DNA of 40,286 bases, from NCBI GenBank assembly GCA_026415715.1, contig JAOAGO010000003.1, forward strand, positions 88,204 through 128,489, written 5' to 3'. Source of the DNA: Chitinophagaceae bacterium. GTDB taxonomy: Bacteria > Bacteroidota > Bacteroidia > Chitinophagales > Chitinophagaceae. Shown one piece after another: positions 27,132 through 35,929 of the stretch (its first letter is position 1; each line of letters opens with the position of its first letter). The notes beneath the pieces were generated by a model, which saw only the letters and a program-made list of their open reading frames with translations, ran no database searches and had not been told where the DNA came from. The position numbers and the translations under genes are program-made.

Positions 27132-28626
27132 ACAGATTATTGTTTTTTGTAAGAATTAAATGATTGAGTTTTTCTTTCCAGGAGTAATACAATTCGTCAT
27201 AAATACCATTTTCTGAAGGTTCTATAACCTCCACCGGTCGGTAAGAAGCAAAAGCTTCTTCAGGTGATGCGTAAATCCCGGCACCTGTTCCGGCTCCGAT
27301 AGCTGCACCCACACTGCCGTCGCCTTCATACAATTCCACAGCAATACCCGTAGAATTTACAAAAGCTTCCGTAAAAACTTTACTAAGAAACAGGTTAGAT
27401 TTTCCGGCTCTGATCACTTCAGGTTGAATGCCTATTGCTTTTAAAATTTCCAGTCCGTAACGAAAAGCAAAGACAATTCCTTCCTGTGTGGCACGAAACA
27501 GATGAGCGGGAGTATGGAAGTTATAATCTATATTGAAAATTTCAGCTCCTATAATTTTGTTGCCCAGCATACGTTCTGCGCCGTTGCCAAAAGGAAATAC
27601 CAGCAGACCGTCGCTGCCGGGCGGAACAGTAGCCGCAGCCTCATTCATGGTTTCGTAAGTGAGCGCCTGCCCGAATAAATTACGCATCCACCGGTTAGAT
27701 ATACCGCATCCGTTTATGCACAGCAAAACGCCAATAGAATTATTTTGTAAACTGTAATTTACATGAGCAAAACTGTTTACTCTGGATTCAGGGTCTGAAA
27801 TTAAACGGTCGCTTACGGCGTACACTACTCCTGAAGTTCCTGCCGTAGCGGCCACTTCGCCCGGTTTCATCACATTGAGGAAAAAAGCATTGTTGGGCTG
27901 ATCGCCGGCTTTATAAGCCACCGGTATTCCGGCTTTAAGTCCTAAACGACCGGCTACTGTTTCCGTTACGCATCCATGCACGGAAAATACGGGTTTTACT
28001 TCAGGAAAGAAATCCTGTGAAAATCCGAAATAACTCAAAATGTCATCAGATAGTTTTTTTTCGGAAAAATCCCAGAATATCCCTTCACTTAAGGCAGAGA
28101 TGGTAGTTGTAATGTTTCCTGTTAGTTTAAGCGCAATGAAGTCGCCGGGAAGCATTACCTTATGAATCTTTCTGTAGGTTTCCGGTTCATTTTTTTTCAC
28201 CCATCCCAGTTTGCTTGCCGTAAAATTTCCCGGAGCATTGAGAAGTCTGTACCGGCACACTTTTTCTCCGATTACTGACTCAGCCTCTTTACCTGTATCA
28301 ATTGCCCGGCTGTCGCACCATATGATACTGTTTCGAAGTACATTATTTTCTTTATCTGTAATTACCAGCCCGTGCATCTGATATGCAATACCTACAGCAC
28401 AAATATCCTTAGGATTATAAGTGCCGGATGAGTGACATTTCAGAATGGCTTGTGTAACGTGCTCCCACCATATTTCCGGATTTTGTTCAGCCCATCCTTG
28501 CTTCAACGAAATGATGTCGGCTTCTCTTTCGGGATAATTGGCAGAGGCCACTCTTTTCAATTTCTGTGCGTCAAGAACAGAAACTTTTACTGAGGATGTG
28601 CCCACATCAATGCCGAGTAATAACAT
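27112..28626 (-). CDS. xylB: Xylulokinase (FGGY family)
   Basis: Phosphorylates D-xylulose to xylulose-5-phosphate for the pentose phosphate pathway. Numbering from the ATG at 28626 gives 504 residues starting [15 protein letters not shown], the N-terminal ATP-binding signature of FGGY kinases. An upstream in-frame TTG at 28692 would add 22 residues read from a palindromic repeat and is rejected. Other motifs are [18 protein letters not shown] (substrate-contact region), [11 protein letters not shown] (position of the catalytic aspartate), [10 protein letters not shown] and the C-terminal [11 protein letters not shown]. Its stop lies 20 bases inside xylA. A 108-bp gap with a hairpin-forming repeat separates it from the GH10 gene upstream, so its translation may be set separately from the genes before it. 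Confidence 0.96.
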   Translation of the reverse strand: MLLLGIDVGTSSVKVSVLDAQKLKRVASANYPEREADIISLKQGWAEQNPEIWWEHVTQAILKCHSSGTYNPKDICAVGIAYQMHGLVITDKENNVLRNSIIWCDSRAIDTGKEAESVIGEKVCRYRLLNAPGNFTASKLGWVKKNEPETYRKIHKVMLPGDFIALKLTGNITTTISALSEGIFWDFSEKKLSDDILSYFGFSQDFFPEVKPVFSVHGCVTETVAGRLGLKAGIPVAYKAGDQPNNAFFLNVMKPGEVAATAGTSGVVYAVSDRLISDPESRVNSFAHVNYSLQNNSIGVLLCINGCGISNRWMRNLFGQALTYETMNEAAATVPPGSDGLLVFPFGNGAERMLGNKIIGAEIFNIDYNFHTPAHLFRATQEGIVFAFRYGLEILKAIGIQPEVIRAGKSNLFLSKVFTEAFVNSTGIAVELYEGDGSVGAAIGAGTGAGIYASPEEAFASYRPVEVIEPSENGIYDELYYSWKEKLNHLILTKNNNLYVSTYS

Positions 28627-28627
28627 T

Positions 28628-28684
28628 CCCTTACGCTTTTCCCCATCCGCTAAGGGGGAAGGAGTTTTTAAAACCTTCTCCCCG
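28628..28684. repeat. Palindromic (REP-like) repeat in the xylB leader
   Basis: Three G- or C-rich segments can pair in two exclusive ways. GGGGGAAGG (28654-28662) pairs either with CCTTCTCCCC (28674-28683) or with CTTTTCCCC (28636-28644). On the transcript (minus strand) the third segment lies immediately before the xylB ATG. C/G-rich palindromes of this look are scattered in many Bacteroidota genomes, so it may be a mobile or repetitive palindrome rather than a dedicated switch. Only one copy is in the window. Confidence 0.55.
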
Positions 28685-28734
28685 GGATTCAATGTTGTAT
28701 AAATAAAAATATCTTAATTTCCTGAAATCTAAAT

Positions 28735-30360
28735 TTACTGTCCTTTTAATCCCTGCAGAAATCCTGCATAAGCGGGTTTCTTTTCATAATTATCATCATA
28801 CAGCAAGGGTCTTTCGGCTCCATTATTGTATAACCAGCTGTATTTATCAACGATTCCCCATACGGTAATACCCGCCTGCTGCGCTTTAGGTATATGTTTC
28901 AGGTACGACTGAACAACATATTTATACATGACTGCCTGATGAGCGGCCAGTTCGGGTGTCAATTTTCCGGAAGCATTACCCAGAACAGCTCTGACATCTA
29001 GTTCAGAAATTCTGATTTTAAGCCCCGTGGCACCTAACTTCTTCATCATATTATCAATACCGGCATAGCTTGTATTGCGGGTAATGTGCATTTGTGTACC
29101 GATGCCGTCCACTTTTGCGCCAGCCGCCTTCAGTTCGTTGACAAAAGCGATTAAAGAATCTAATTTTGCCGGATTGGATTCCAGGTTGTAATCATTAATG
29201 TACAAGTCGGCGGTGGGGTCGGCGGCTCTGGCATAGTTAAACGCTTTTAAAGCCCAGTTTCTTCCCATATAGTGCGACCATACAAGGACATCATTTGCCG
29301 TAGTGGATGTATTGCTGTTATTACGAATAGCTACCGGGTTGTCGGCAAAAGGCTCGTTTACCACATCCCATGCTCTTACTTTGGATTTATAACGGTTTAC
29401 CATGGCGGTAATAAAATTCCTCATGGCGGTATCTAATTTGTTGGCTATTTCTGCACCGCCGGGAGGGGTGATTACTTCTGTAACGCTGATATCGTCTATG
29501 AAATAAGTGTTGGCTACTTTTCCCATATCCAATACAATTCGGGTGGGAACGGTAGCAGTTTTAGTAAATGTAAACGTTATTTGCTGCCAACTGGTTCCCA
29601 GATTATCCTGATCGGCCTGATAAGAGCTGGGCGATGCGCTGTTGTCCGGATTTAATGACATACGCATAGACCCGCCTGCACTTGCACAGCGGATCCACAA
29701 AGAGGCCCGGTAGGTTTTGCCGTTATCCATCGGAATAGGATCGCTGGCTAACTGTACCCTCCATTGTTGCGTACCGTAGTTTTGATTTACGAATACCCGG
29801 AGAGCTCTGCTTCCGCTTCTGAATTCGCCCGGTGTGGTGGTAATTGTAAATGAGGATGAACCAGCCGGATTACCGGTGTTGAACTGGCTCCAGTTTGAGA
29901 GGTTGTTTTCGAAGCCACCGTTTGTCAGCAATTCAGTTGGAGCGGGTAACGTAATTCCGGCATAACTTTTCAGATAATTGGCATTATTATTTTGATGCCA
30001 TACCAGTGTGTGGCCGAAAATACCCATAGAGCCCACGGCATTTACCAAAGCATCGGTATTCGTGAAATTGAAGTTACCGTTATCCTGAACAATGGCACCA
30101 TGTTTCATCTGATATTCAAAAACCACTTCATCAAAATCACGCTTTGCAATATTTGCATAATTCTGATCATTCAGAAACGGACTATAGGATATAGCACAGC
30201 CGATAGGAAAATCTGCTGCTTCTTTCAGCGGGGTATTTACATCAGTAAAATTTCCGGTATTTAAAATTCCTACATCAGGAACTCGACGACAACCGGTTTG
30301 GTAAATCAGTGAGCTGATGATGGCGGAAAACCAGATAAATTTTATTTTTTTCATAATCAT
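28735..30360 (-). CDS. GH10 endo-xylanase with CBM4/9-type module inserted in the catalytic domain (lipoprotein)
   Basis: The likely surface xylanase of the locus. Numbered from the ATG at 30360 (541 residues; ATG at 30354 is an alternative, and a TTG at 30378 is less likely). A signal with C24 (YQTGC) suggests lipid anchoring. The GH10 domain begins at about 50 and reaches FGHTLVWHQ (115-123), then is interrupted by a carbohydrate-binding module at about 141-300 (ELLTNGGFENNLSNW at its start, YFIDDISV at its end). The barrel resumes with acid/base E336 in WDVVNEPF and nucleophile E453 in ISELDVR. This split arrangement is known from xylanases of Bacteroides and Prevotella xylan loci, where the module binds xylan. 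It follows susD by 21 bp, the usual place for a surface enzyme in a polysaccharide utilisation locus. Confidence 0.95.
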   Translation of the reverse strand: MIMKKIKFIWFSAIISSLIYQTGCRRVPDVGILNTGNFTDVNTPLKEAADFPIGCAISYSPFLNDQNYANIAKRDFDEVVFEYQMKHGAIVQDNGNFNFTNTDALVNAVGSMGIFGHTLVWHQNNNANYLKSYAGITLPAPTELLTNGGFENNLSNWSQFNTGNPAGSSSFTITTTPGEFRSGSRALRVFVNQNYGTQQWRVQLASDPIPMDNGKTYRASLWIRCASAGGSMRMSLNPDNSASPSSYQADQDNLGTSWQQITFTFTKTATVPTRIVLDMGKVANTYFIDDISVTEVITPPGGAEIANKLDTAMRNFITAMVNRYKSKVRAWDVVNEPFADNPVAIRNNSNTSTTANDVLVWSHYMGRNWALKAFNYARAADPTADLYINDYNLESNPAKLDSLIAFVNELKAAGAKVDGIGTQMHITRNTSYAGIDNMMKKLGATGLKIRISELDVRAVLGNASGKLTPELAAHQAVMYKYVVQSYLKHIPKAQQAGITVWGIVDKYSWLYNNGAERPLLYDDNYEKKPAYAGFLQGLKGQ

Positions 30361-30381
30361 TTTTTTTAGTGAAACCAATAA

Positions 30382-32247
30382 TTAATAACCGGGATTCTGA
30401 TATTTTGCTTTGTCGGGATCATTTACATTATCTAATTGTGAACGTGGAATAGGTCTTAAAACATGATGCGCCTGGATACGGGGTGCGGCATCACTGTTAT
30501 ACATTCGTACACGCTCTATTAATTTTCCTCTGACGGCCAGGTCCGGCCAGCGGGTACACTCTCCGCACATTTCCCGGGTTCTTTCATCCAATATAAAGTC
30601 CAATGTAATTTGAGAAGGTGAAGTGACACGAATCGCATTGTACCGGTTTGTTACTTCTGCCGTGGAAAGACCAGGACGAAATGCGGCTCTTTGCTTCAAA
30701 ACATTAATCAGATTCATTGCCTCTGTATTGTTGCCCAGCCTGTGAGCCGCTTCGGCAGCCAGCAGGTAAGTTTCTCCTAGCCGAAATACAGGAAAAGGCC
30801 GTGTACCCTGATTGTTTGCATCCAGGTTGTTGTGATCTTCAAATTTGCGTATGCTGGGATACATATTCCGAGTAACCACAGGATCAATCGAGCCTCCGCT
30901 GAAGTAAAATTCGCGGGGAGCAATCACTCTGTAGGGTTTTAATCTGGGTCCGGGAGGTGAAATTCCATTCAGTGAATCTGCTATCTGATTCGTCAGCGCC
31001 AGAACAAATGCCGTATCGGCCACAGCGGTCGGGCCTTCTATATTAAATGAAGTTTGACCGGCCGGCATATTGGTAGTAAAGCCTCCTTCATTAGAGGTAG
31101 TTTTATACACCGTTCTGAATGTACCCTCATAACGACTATCATTGATTTTGTCTGCAAAGGCAGTAAATATAGTATAAGGAGTGGGGCAAAATCTTCTGAT
31201 CGGCCTTCCATAGGGAATTGCCCTGGTGCGGCAAGGTTGTGCAGTAGATGTATTTAAAGGAGCTCTGACTGCAGTATAGTCGCCACAAAAATCGTTATGC
31301 GCATCCACGCCTTTTCCTGCGCCGATGCTATTTGGCGTGCCCACTTCATTAGCCCCGAAATTTCCGGGTACCCGCTCCACAGAAAACAGAATTTCGCTGT
31401 TGTAGTCATTACCTACTCTGAAGATATCGGCAAAATTTTGTTGCAGAGCCACACCGTATTTTGCCTGATTATTAATTATCTCCATAGCTGCGTTGTAGGC
31501 ATTCTGAAAGTCGGTGGATTGTGCCGCGGCAGAATAACCTCTAAACAAATAGGCTTTGGCCAGCAGATGAAATGCAGCTGCCTTTGATAGTTTGAATGCA
31601 TTGGCAGGCCTTTTATCAGGCAGATTTTCCGCAGCAAACCGTGCATCATCAATTATAGCCTGATAATTTTTTACCAGCAACTGATCGGTCGGCAAACGGT
31701 TAAAACCCTGAAATGCGGTTTGGTTAAACTTCAGTTCACCGCTTCCCAAATCCAGAGGCACAGCGCCAAAATATTGTACCAAATTAAGATAATATAGTGC
31801 CCGCAGAAAACGAATTTCGCCCAACATACTGTTTTTCTGGGCATCCGGAATCGGCACAACGGGTGCAAACTCAATCAGACCGTTTGCCAGGTTGATGTTG
31901 TTGAAACTACGATTCCAGGGGGTGAGCAAAGCACCGTTTGAAGCGTCCAGTGTATAATTTCCCAAAGTCAGATAATCCTGGGTCCCGCCAGCACCGTTTC
32001 GGGGTTGTTCGGCATAGGTATATTCATCGGTGCCCACGGTGGAAAGTCCAACTGCACCTTCCGGACCGTAAAGAAACCGCAACCCTGAATAAAGGGCATT
32101 TATTCCGGACTGAAATCCGGAAGGGGTTTTGAAGTATTCAGTAGAAAAAACGGTGAACGGCCTTTCCTCCAGTTTCTTGTTACAGCTTACAAAAAACAGG
32201 TCGGGAATCAAGGCAAGCAGAATAATCAAAAAAAGTTTATTTTTCAT
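30382..32247 (-). CDS. susD: SusD/RagB family outer-membrane glycan-binding lipoprotein
   Basis: The surface lid protein that captures oligosaccharides and delivers them to its SusC partner. The 621-residue protein has a lipoprotein signal ending FFVSC (cysteine 22), then the N-terminal SusD-like region (YFKTPSGFQSGINALYSGLR, EIRFLRALYYLNLVQYFG) built of TPR-like helices, and the C-terminal SusD/RagB domain (RLGETYLLAAEAAHRLGN, FILDERTREMCGECTRWPDL). It starts 30 bp after susC. At 621 residues it is toward the long end of the family, in line with xylan SusDs, but the ligand is inferred from the neighbours rather than from binding-site residues. Confidence 0.96.
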   Translation of the reverse strand: MKNKLFLIILLALIPDLFFVSCNKKLEERPFTVFSTEYFKTPSGFQSGINALYSGLRFLYGPEGAVGLSTVGTDEYTYAEQPRNGAGGTQDYLTLGNYTLDASNGALLTPWNRSFNNINLANGLIEFAPVVPIPDAQKNSMLGEIRFLRALYYLNLVQYFGAVPLDLGSGELKFNQTAFQGFNRLPTDQLLVKNYQAIIDDARFAAENLPDKRPANAFKLSKAAAFHLLAKAYLFRGYSAAAQSTDFQNAYNAAMEIINNQAKYGVALQQNFADIFRVGNDYNSEILFSVERVPGNFGANEVGTPNSIGAGKGVDAHNDFCGDYTAVRAPLNTSTAQPCRTRAIPYGRPIRRFCPTPYTIFTAFADKINDSRYEGTFRTVYKTTSNEGGFTTNMPAGQTSFNIEGPTAVADTAFVLALTNQIADSLNGISPPGPRLKPYRVIAPREFYFSGGSIDPVVTRNMYPSIRKFEDHNNLDANNQGTRPFPVFRLGETYLLAAEAAHRLGNNTEAMNLINVLKQRAAFRPGLSTAEVTNRYNAIRVTSPSQITLDFILDERTREMCGECTRWPDLAVRGKLIERVRMYNSDAAPRIQAHHVLRPIPRSQLDNVNDPDKAKYQNPGY

Positions 32248-32277
32248 AACTTATAATTTTCAATTATTTGAAAAAAA

Positions 32278-35200
32278 TTAAAGCGTCAGGTTAACCCCAA
32301 AAGTGTATGTACGACGTGGAGGAGTACCTAAACCAATCGTTATGGCGCCGTTTCCTCTGGCATTGTTTCGGATGTTGCCCGGGTTACTCACTCCCTGATT
32401 TCCGACTCCGGTACCTTCGGGATCAATACCTGTTTGACGGAAATAGGGCGAAAACAGGGTGGCCAGATTATCAATGGTAAAATACACTCTGGCCGAACGG
32501 GCTTTCAGATAGCGCAAAACTGAACGATTGAACGTATAACCAAAGTTTACGCTTCTGATTTTTACAAAAGTGCCGCTGTAATATCCCAACGTAGTCCACG
32601 CCGTACTAATGTTACTGAAACTGGCCTGAGGTCTGGGGAACCAGTTCGTCGGATTGGTGGGCGTCCAGTAATCTACTTTCAAACCGTTTCTTCTGCCATC
32701 CAGTACGGTCAAATAACTGGCAAAGGGCTGGTGAATCTGACTGATCAGTAAACCGCCAAACCGGGCATATATGACCGTAGAAAAATCAAAACCTTTGTAT
32801 GTAATGCGATGTGTCATTCCACCCTGCAAATCCGCATCCTGATCACCGATAACATAACGGTCATGTAATTCGGTAATTCTGCCATCGGGTTTTCCGTCCG
32901 GGCCACTGTAATCCTGCAATTTAATTTGCCCCGGTACCGAGCCGAAAGCAGCAGCCTGTGCCGCTTCGCTGATTTGCCAGATGCCCAGTTTTTTATAATC
33001 ATAAATGGCAGTCATGGAATGACCTACAAACAACTGATTGCCGACATCCTGTTTAATTCCGCTCGATAACCGGATAATTTTGTTTTTGTTAAAAAACAAA
33101 TTGATATCCGTACTCCAGTTAAATCCGGAACGTGTATTTATATTTTCGGTCGTCAGCGTTAATTCGAATCCTTTGTTGGTGATTTTGCCTACATTGGTCA
33201 GGAAAGCGCCGGCAACTCCGGATGTTACAGGTAATGTTACGCTGTAAAGTACTTTATCTGTTGCAGAGTTGTAATACTCCATGGTCCCTGTAATTCTGTT
33301 CTTAAATAAGCTGAAATCAAGTCCGATATTAGTTGTGGAAGTGAACTCCCAGGATAATCCGGGATTGGGAAGTGTAACAACATTGTAACCTGTTACAATA
33401 GTGGGACCATAATTATATCTGATAATATTTCCGCCCGTAGAACCTGCAGCCAAACCGTTGGAGTTACTCACCAAACCTAATGATTCGTAGGGATTAATGG
33501 CCTGATTTGACGTTTGCCCCCAGCCGGCACGCAGTTTGAGTTGAGAAACATTTTTTACGTTGCTGAAGAATTTCTCATCAGAAATAACCCAACCGGCTGA
33601 TACTGCAGGATAATTAAACCACTTATTTCCTTTGGCCAGGCGGGAAGAACCATCTCTGCGGAAGGTAACGGTAAGTAAATATTTATTATCGTATGCATAG
33701 TTTACTCTGGCCATGTAGGACAGTAATGCCCAACGACTTTCATTTCCGCCCAACGAAGTGTTCGCTCCCGTAATGGGTGTAGATAAAGCCAGATTGTAGA
33801 ACTGGACAAAATCTTCGGTGATGGAATCTTTTCTCACGAAATTATTATACGATTGAGATTCCTGAATACTGTACAGTAGTGTGGCGCCCAGTTTATGTAC
33901 TCCCTTAAATACATTATCGTAATACAATAGATTTTCAGCTGTATAGCCCCAGGTTTCTCCGTTATCCACACTGGCTATGTTGCCCTGACCCGCTCTGAAA
34001 TAGCTCGGGTTATTGGGCGGATTGTCTGCCCCCTGAAACTGAGCACTGTGCTGTTGAACATAATTCAGCCCCAGATTGAGGCGATATTTTAACCCTTTAA
34101 AAAATTCAATTTCTCCGTACAAAGTATTGAAGGTCCGGAGGCGCCGGATGCGGTCAACCCAGTTGTTGTTATTTCTTTTCAGAAATAAGGGATTATAGCG
34201 GTCAGCCGCATTGTTATCATCTACATTACCCCAGGGTCTGAGGTAAATTGCCCCTGTGGAATCATAAGGCGGCATGAGGGGACTTAATGCCAGAAGTGAA
34301 AACAAAGGACGGCCGGAAACAAATTGAGCGCCATGCTGAATGATTAAAGAATTCTGGGTATTTACCCCTACTTTAATGATTTTGCCAACGCGGCTGTCTA
34401 TGGTAGCTCTCAACGTGTAACGATTAAATTCTTCTCCGGGCAGCACAGTGGTTTCTTTGAAATATCCGCCGCCAAGTGAAAAATTGTTTCCGCTGTGCCC
34501 TCCCGCTACCGTAATATTATGGTCGGTTCGGATGGAATTCTTATAAAGCAGTTCCTGCCAGTTTGTATTTCTTCCCAACTGAATCCCCCTTAATTCTTCG
34601 GGCATATATCCTCCACCCCAGGGTGAAATATTTCTCATGGCCTGGTATTCTGTTGCATCAAATACCGGAAAAGGATTAGCCACCTGGCCGATTCCGTAAT
34701 ATCCGTTATAGGAAACAGTGGTTTCGCCGCTTCTGCCTTTTTTGGTAGACACCAGAATCACACCGTTAGCGCCCCGCGAACCATAAATAGCGGTAGCAGA
34801 AGCATCTTTCAGAATTTCAACCGAAGCCACATCATCAGGATTTATATCATTCAGATTGCCATCCCATGGAATATTATCCACCACAATTAAAGGTTCATTT
34901 GAGCCGGTAATAGAGCGATTACCCCGAATCCGAATCTGTGCGCCAGCACCCGGTTGATTTCCTACCCTTTGTACTTCCAGACCGGCTGCACGGCCCTGAA
35001 GCGCTTGCTGAAGATTAGCCACCGGCACTTCACGAAGCGCTTTTTCTGATACTGAAACAATGGCGCCGGTTACATCTCTTTTTCTTTGAGTTCCGTAACC
35101 AACAACCACCACTGCGTCCAGGTTTTTTTCATCGGGATTCAGCCAAACGGTTAAAGTATTCCGGTTGCTCACCGCAATTTCCTGCGTTTGGAAATTGACG

Positions 35201-35442
35201 GCAGAAATAACAAGCACCGCATTAGGTGATACATTGATAACAAAGTTTCCTTCATCGTCCGTTACGGTTCCGCCTGAGGTTCCTTTTACAGTAACAGAAG
35301 CCGAAGCAACAGGTTGGCCATCGCGTGCCTGCACTTTACCTTTTACGGTAATGTTCTGCGCCATACCCAGAACTGGCGCCCACATCAAAAGCAGGATAAG
35401 TAATCTTATCCGGACACAGAAAAATAATACATGCTTTTTCAT
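32278..35442 (-). CDS. susC: SusC/RagA family TonB-dependent outer-membrane transporter
   Basis: Imports oligosaccharides across the outer membrane with energy from TonB. Numbered from the ATG at 35442 (1054 residues): signal peptide to about GMAQ (28), a carboxypeptidase-D-regulatory-like domain (VKGKVQARDGQPVASASVTV), the TonB-box region with VVVVGYGTQRKRDVTGA, the plug domain (RGNRSITGSNEPLIVVDN, EILKDASATAIYGSRGANGV) and a beta-barrel ending in RTYTFGVNLTL with the aromatic/leucine C-terminal pattern. The open frame continues 57 codons upstream to an ATG at 35613, but the signal peptide fits only the 35442 start. It is the first gene of the xylan unit, about 220 bp behind a promoter candidate that overlaps a LacI-type operator. 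Confidence 0.97.
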   Translation of the reverse strand: MKKHVLFFCVRIRLLILLLMWAPVLGMAQNITVKGKVQARDGQPVASASVTVKGTSGGTVTDDEGNFVINVSPNAVLVISAVNFQTQEIAVSNRNTLTVWLNPDEKNLDAVVVVGYGTQRKRDVTGAIVSVSEKALREVPVANLQQALQGRAAGLEVQRVGNQPGAGAQIRIRGNRSITGSNEPLIVVDNIPWDGNLNDINPDDVASVEILKDASATAIYGSRGANGVILVSTKKGRSGETTVSYNGYYGIGQVANPFPVFDATEYQAMRNISPWGGGYMPEELRGIQLGRNTNWQELLYKNSIRTDHNITVAGGHSGNNFSLGGGYFKETTVLPGEEFNRYTLRATIDSRVGKIIKVGVNTQNSLIIQHGAQFVSGRPLFSLLALSPLMPPYDSTGAIYLRPWGNVDDNNAADRYNPLFLKRNNNNWVDRIRRLRTFNTLYGEIEFFKGLKYRLNLGLNYVQQHSAQFQGADNPPNNPSYFRAGQGNIASVDNGETWGYTAENLLYYDNVFKGVHKLGATLLYSIQESQSYNNFVRKDSITEDFVQFYNLALSTPITGANTSLGGNESRWALLSYMARVNYAYDNKYLLTVTFRRDGSSRLAKGNKWFNYPAVSAGWVISDEKFFSNVKNVSQLKLRAGWGQTSNQAINPYESLGLVSNSNGLAAGSTGGNIIRYNYGPTIVTGYNVVTLPNPGLSWEFTSTTNIGLDFSLFKNRITGTMEYYNSATDKVLYSVTLPVTSGVAGAFLTNVGKITNKGFELTLTTENINTRSGFNWSTDINLFFNKNKIIRLSSGIKQDVGNQLFVGHSMTAIYDYKKLGIWQISEAAQAAAFGSVPGQIKLQDYSGPDGKPDGRITELHDRYVIGDQDADLQGGMTHRITYKGFDFSTVIYARFGGLLISQIHQPFASYLTVLDGRRNGLKVDYWTPTNPTNWFPRPQASFSNISTAWTTLGYYSGTFVKIRSVNFGYTFNRSVLRYLKARSARVYFTIDNLATLFSPYFRQTGIDPEGTGVGNQGVSNPGNIRNNARGNGAITIGLGTPPRRTYTFGVNLTL

Positions 35443-35660
35443 TACACGTTGTTTTAAGTAAACAAATAATTGAATAAAAAATGACCCAAAAACCGTTTCG
35501 GGAATTTTAATAAGGCGTAATAACAATGCCACAGAGATATTGCGCGGAGCAAGGAAGGTATCAGAAGAGATTCTGAGATGTTGATTTACCTGATGTGCAG
35601 TCAAACTTCTCATATGGCAAACAAGGTTTAAAATCTAAACCCGAAATCAGTTAGTGAAAG

Positions 35661-35690
35661 CGAATGTAGTACATTTTTTTTATTTTGCAA
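35661..35690 (-). promoter_or_regulatory. Candidate susC promoter (Bacteroidota -33/-7 type)
   Basis: Read on the minus strand, TTG (35690-35688) is followed after 19 nt by TACATTCG (35668-35661). This fits the Bacteroidota sigma factor pattern TTG-N19-TAnnTTTG with one mismatch in the -7 box. The -33 TTG lies inside the operator at 35686-35699, so a bound LacI-type repressor would block RNA polymerase. The predicted transcript start is about 210 nt before the susC ATG, giving a long leader. Confidence 0.55.
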
Positions 35691-35699
35691 CCGATTACA
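35686..35699. promoter_or_regulatory. LacI-family operator 1 (susC side)
   Basis: TGCAACCGATTACA (reverse TGTAATCGGTTGCA) is an imperfect 14-bp palindrome around a central CG. The reverse strand fits the cre consensus TGTAANCGNTNNCA of LacI/CcpA-type regulators. It is repeated exactly at 35909-35922, and the shared block is 20 bases (TTTTGCAACCGATTACATAA). It overlaps the -33 element of the susC promoter candidate. Confidence 0.75.
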
Positions 35700-35700
35700 T

Positions 35701-35720
35701 AATTTTTTTTAAAAAAAATT
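35701..35720. promoter_or_regulatory. 20-bp A/T palindrome beside operator 1
   Basis: Eight Ts followed by eight As, flanked by AA and TT, form a perfect 20-bp palindrome directly next to operator 1 on the upstream side of the susC promoter. It could act as an UP-like or bendable element; A/T tracts this long also occur by chance in such leaders. The rest of 35443-35660 and 35721-35908 holds no gene that I can support. Confidence 0.35.
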
Positions 35721-35908
35721 TTTCACCACAGTATTTCAATTAATTAAATTGACATTTGCATTCATTTTTTTTAAAATATAATTATAAAAAATACCGAATC
35801 AAACTCATTTTAATAAATTGATTTTCAATTTTATAATTTATTTTTATCAATTTTGTGAAATTCTTCTTATTTTTTCCTATTTTTATTTATGCAATCTTTG
35901 AATTTTTT

Positions 35909-35922
35909 TGCAACCGATTACA
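35909..35922. promoter_or_regulatory. LacI-family operator 2 (lacI side)
   Basis: Exact second copy of TGCAACCGATTACA, ending 7 bases before the lacI ATG at 35930. A repressor bound here would block its own transcription or early elongation. Centre-to-centre distance to operator 1 is 223 bp, about 21 helical turns, which would permit looping between the two sites. Confidence 0.75.
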
Positions 35923-35929
35923 TAAAAAT

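Noticed and set aside
28627-28692. TTG start giving xylulokinase 22 extra residues
   Set aside because: The added text comes from the palindromic repeat; the ATG at 28626 starts directly at the FGGY signature.
33383-33398. TTGTAACCTGTTACAA, a 7-bp-arm inverted repeat resembling a LacI operator
   Set aside because: It lies in the middle of the susC coding region, far from any start, and the centre lacks the CG of the two real operator candidates.
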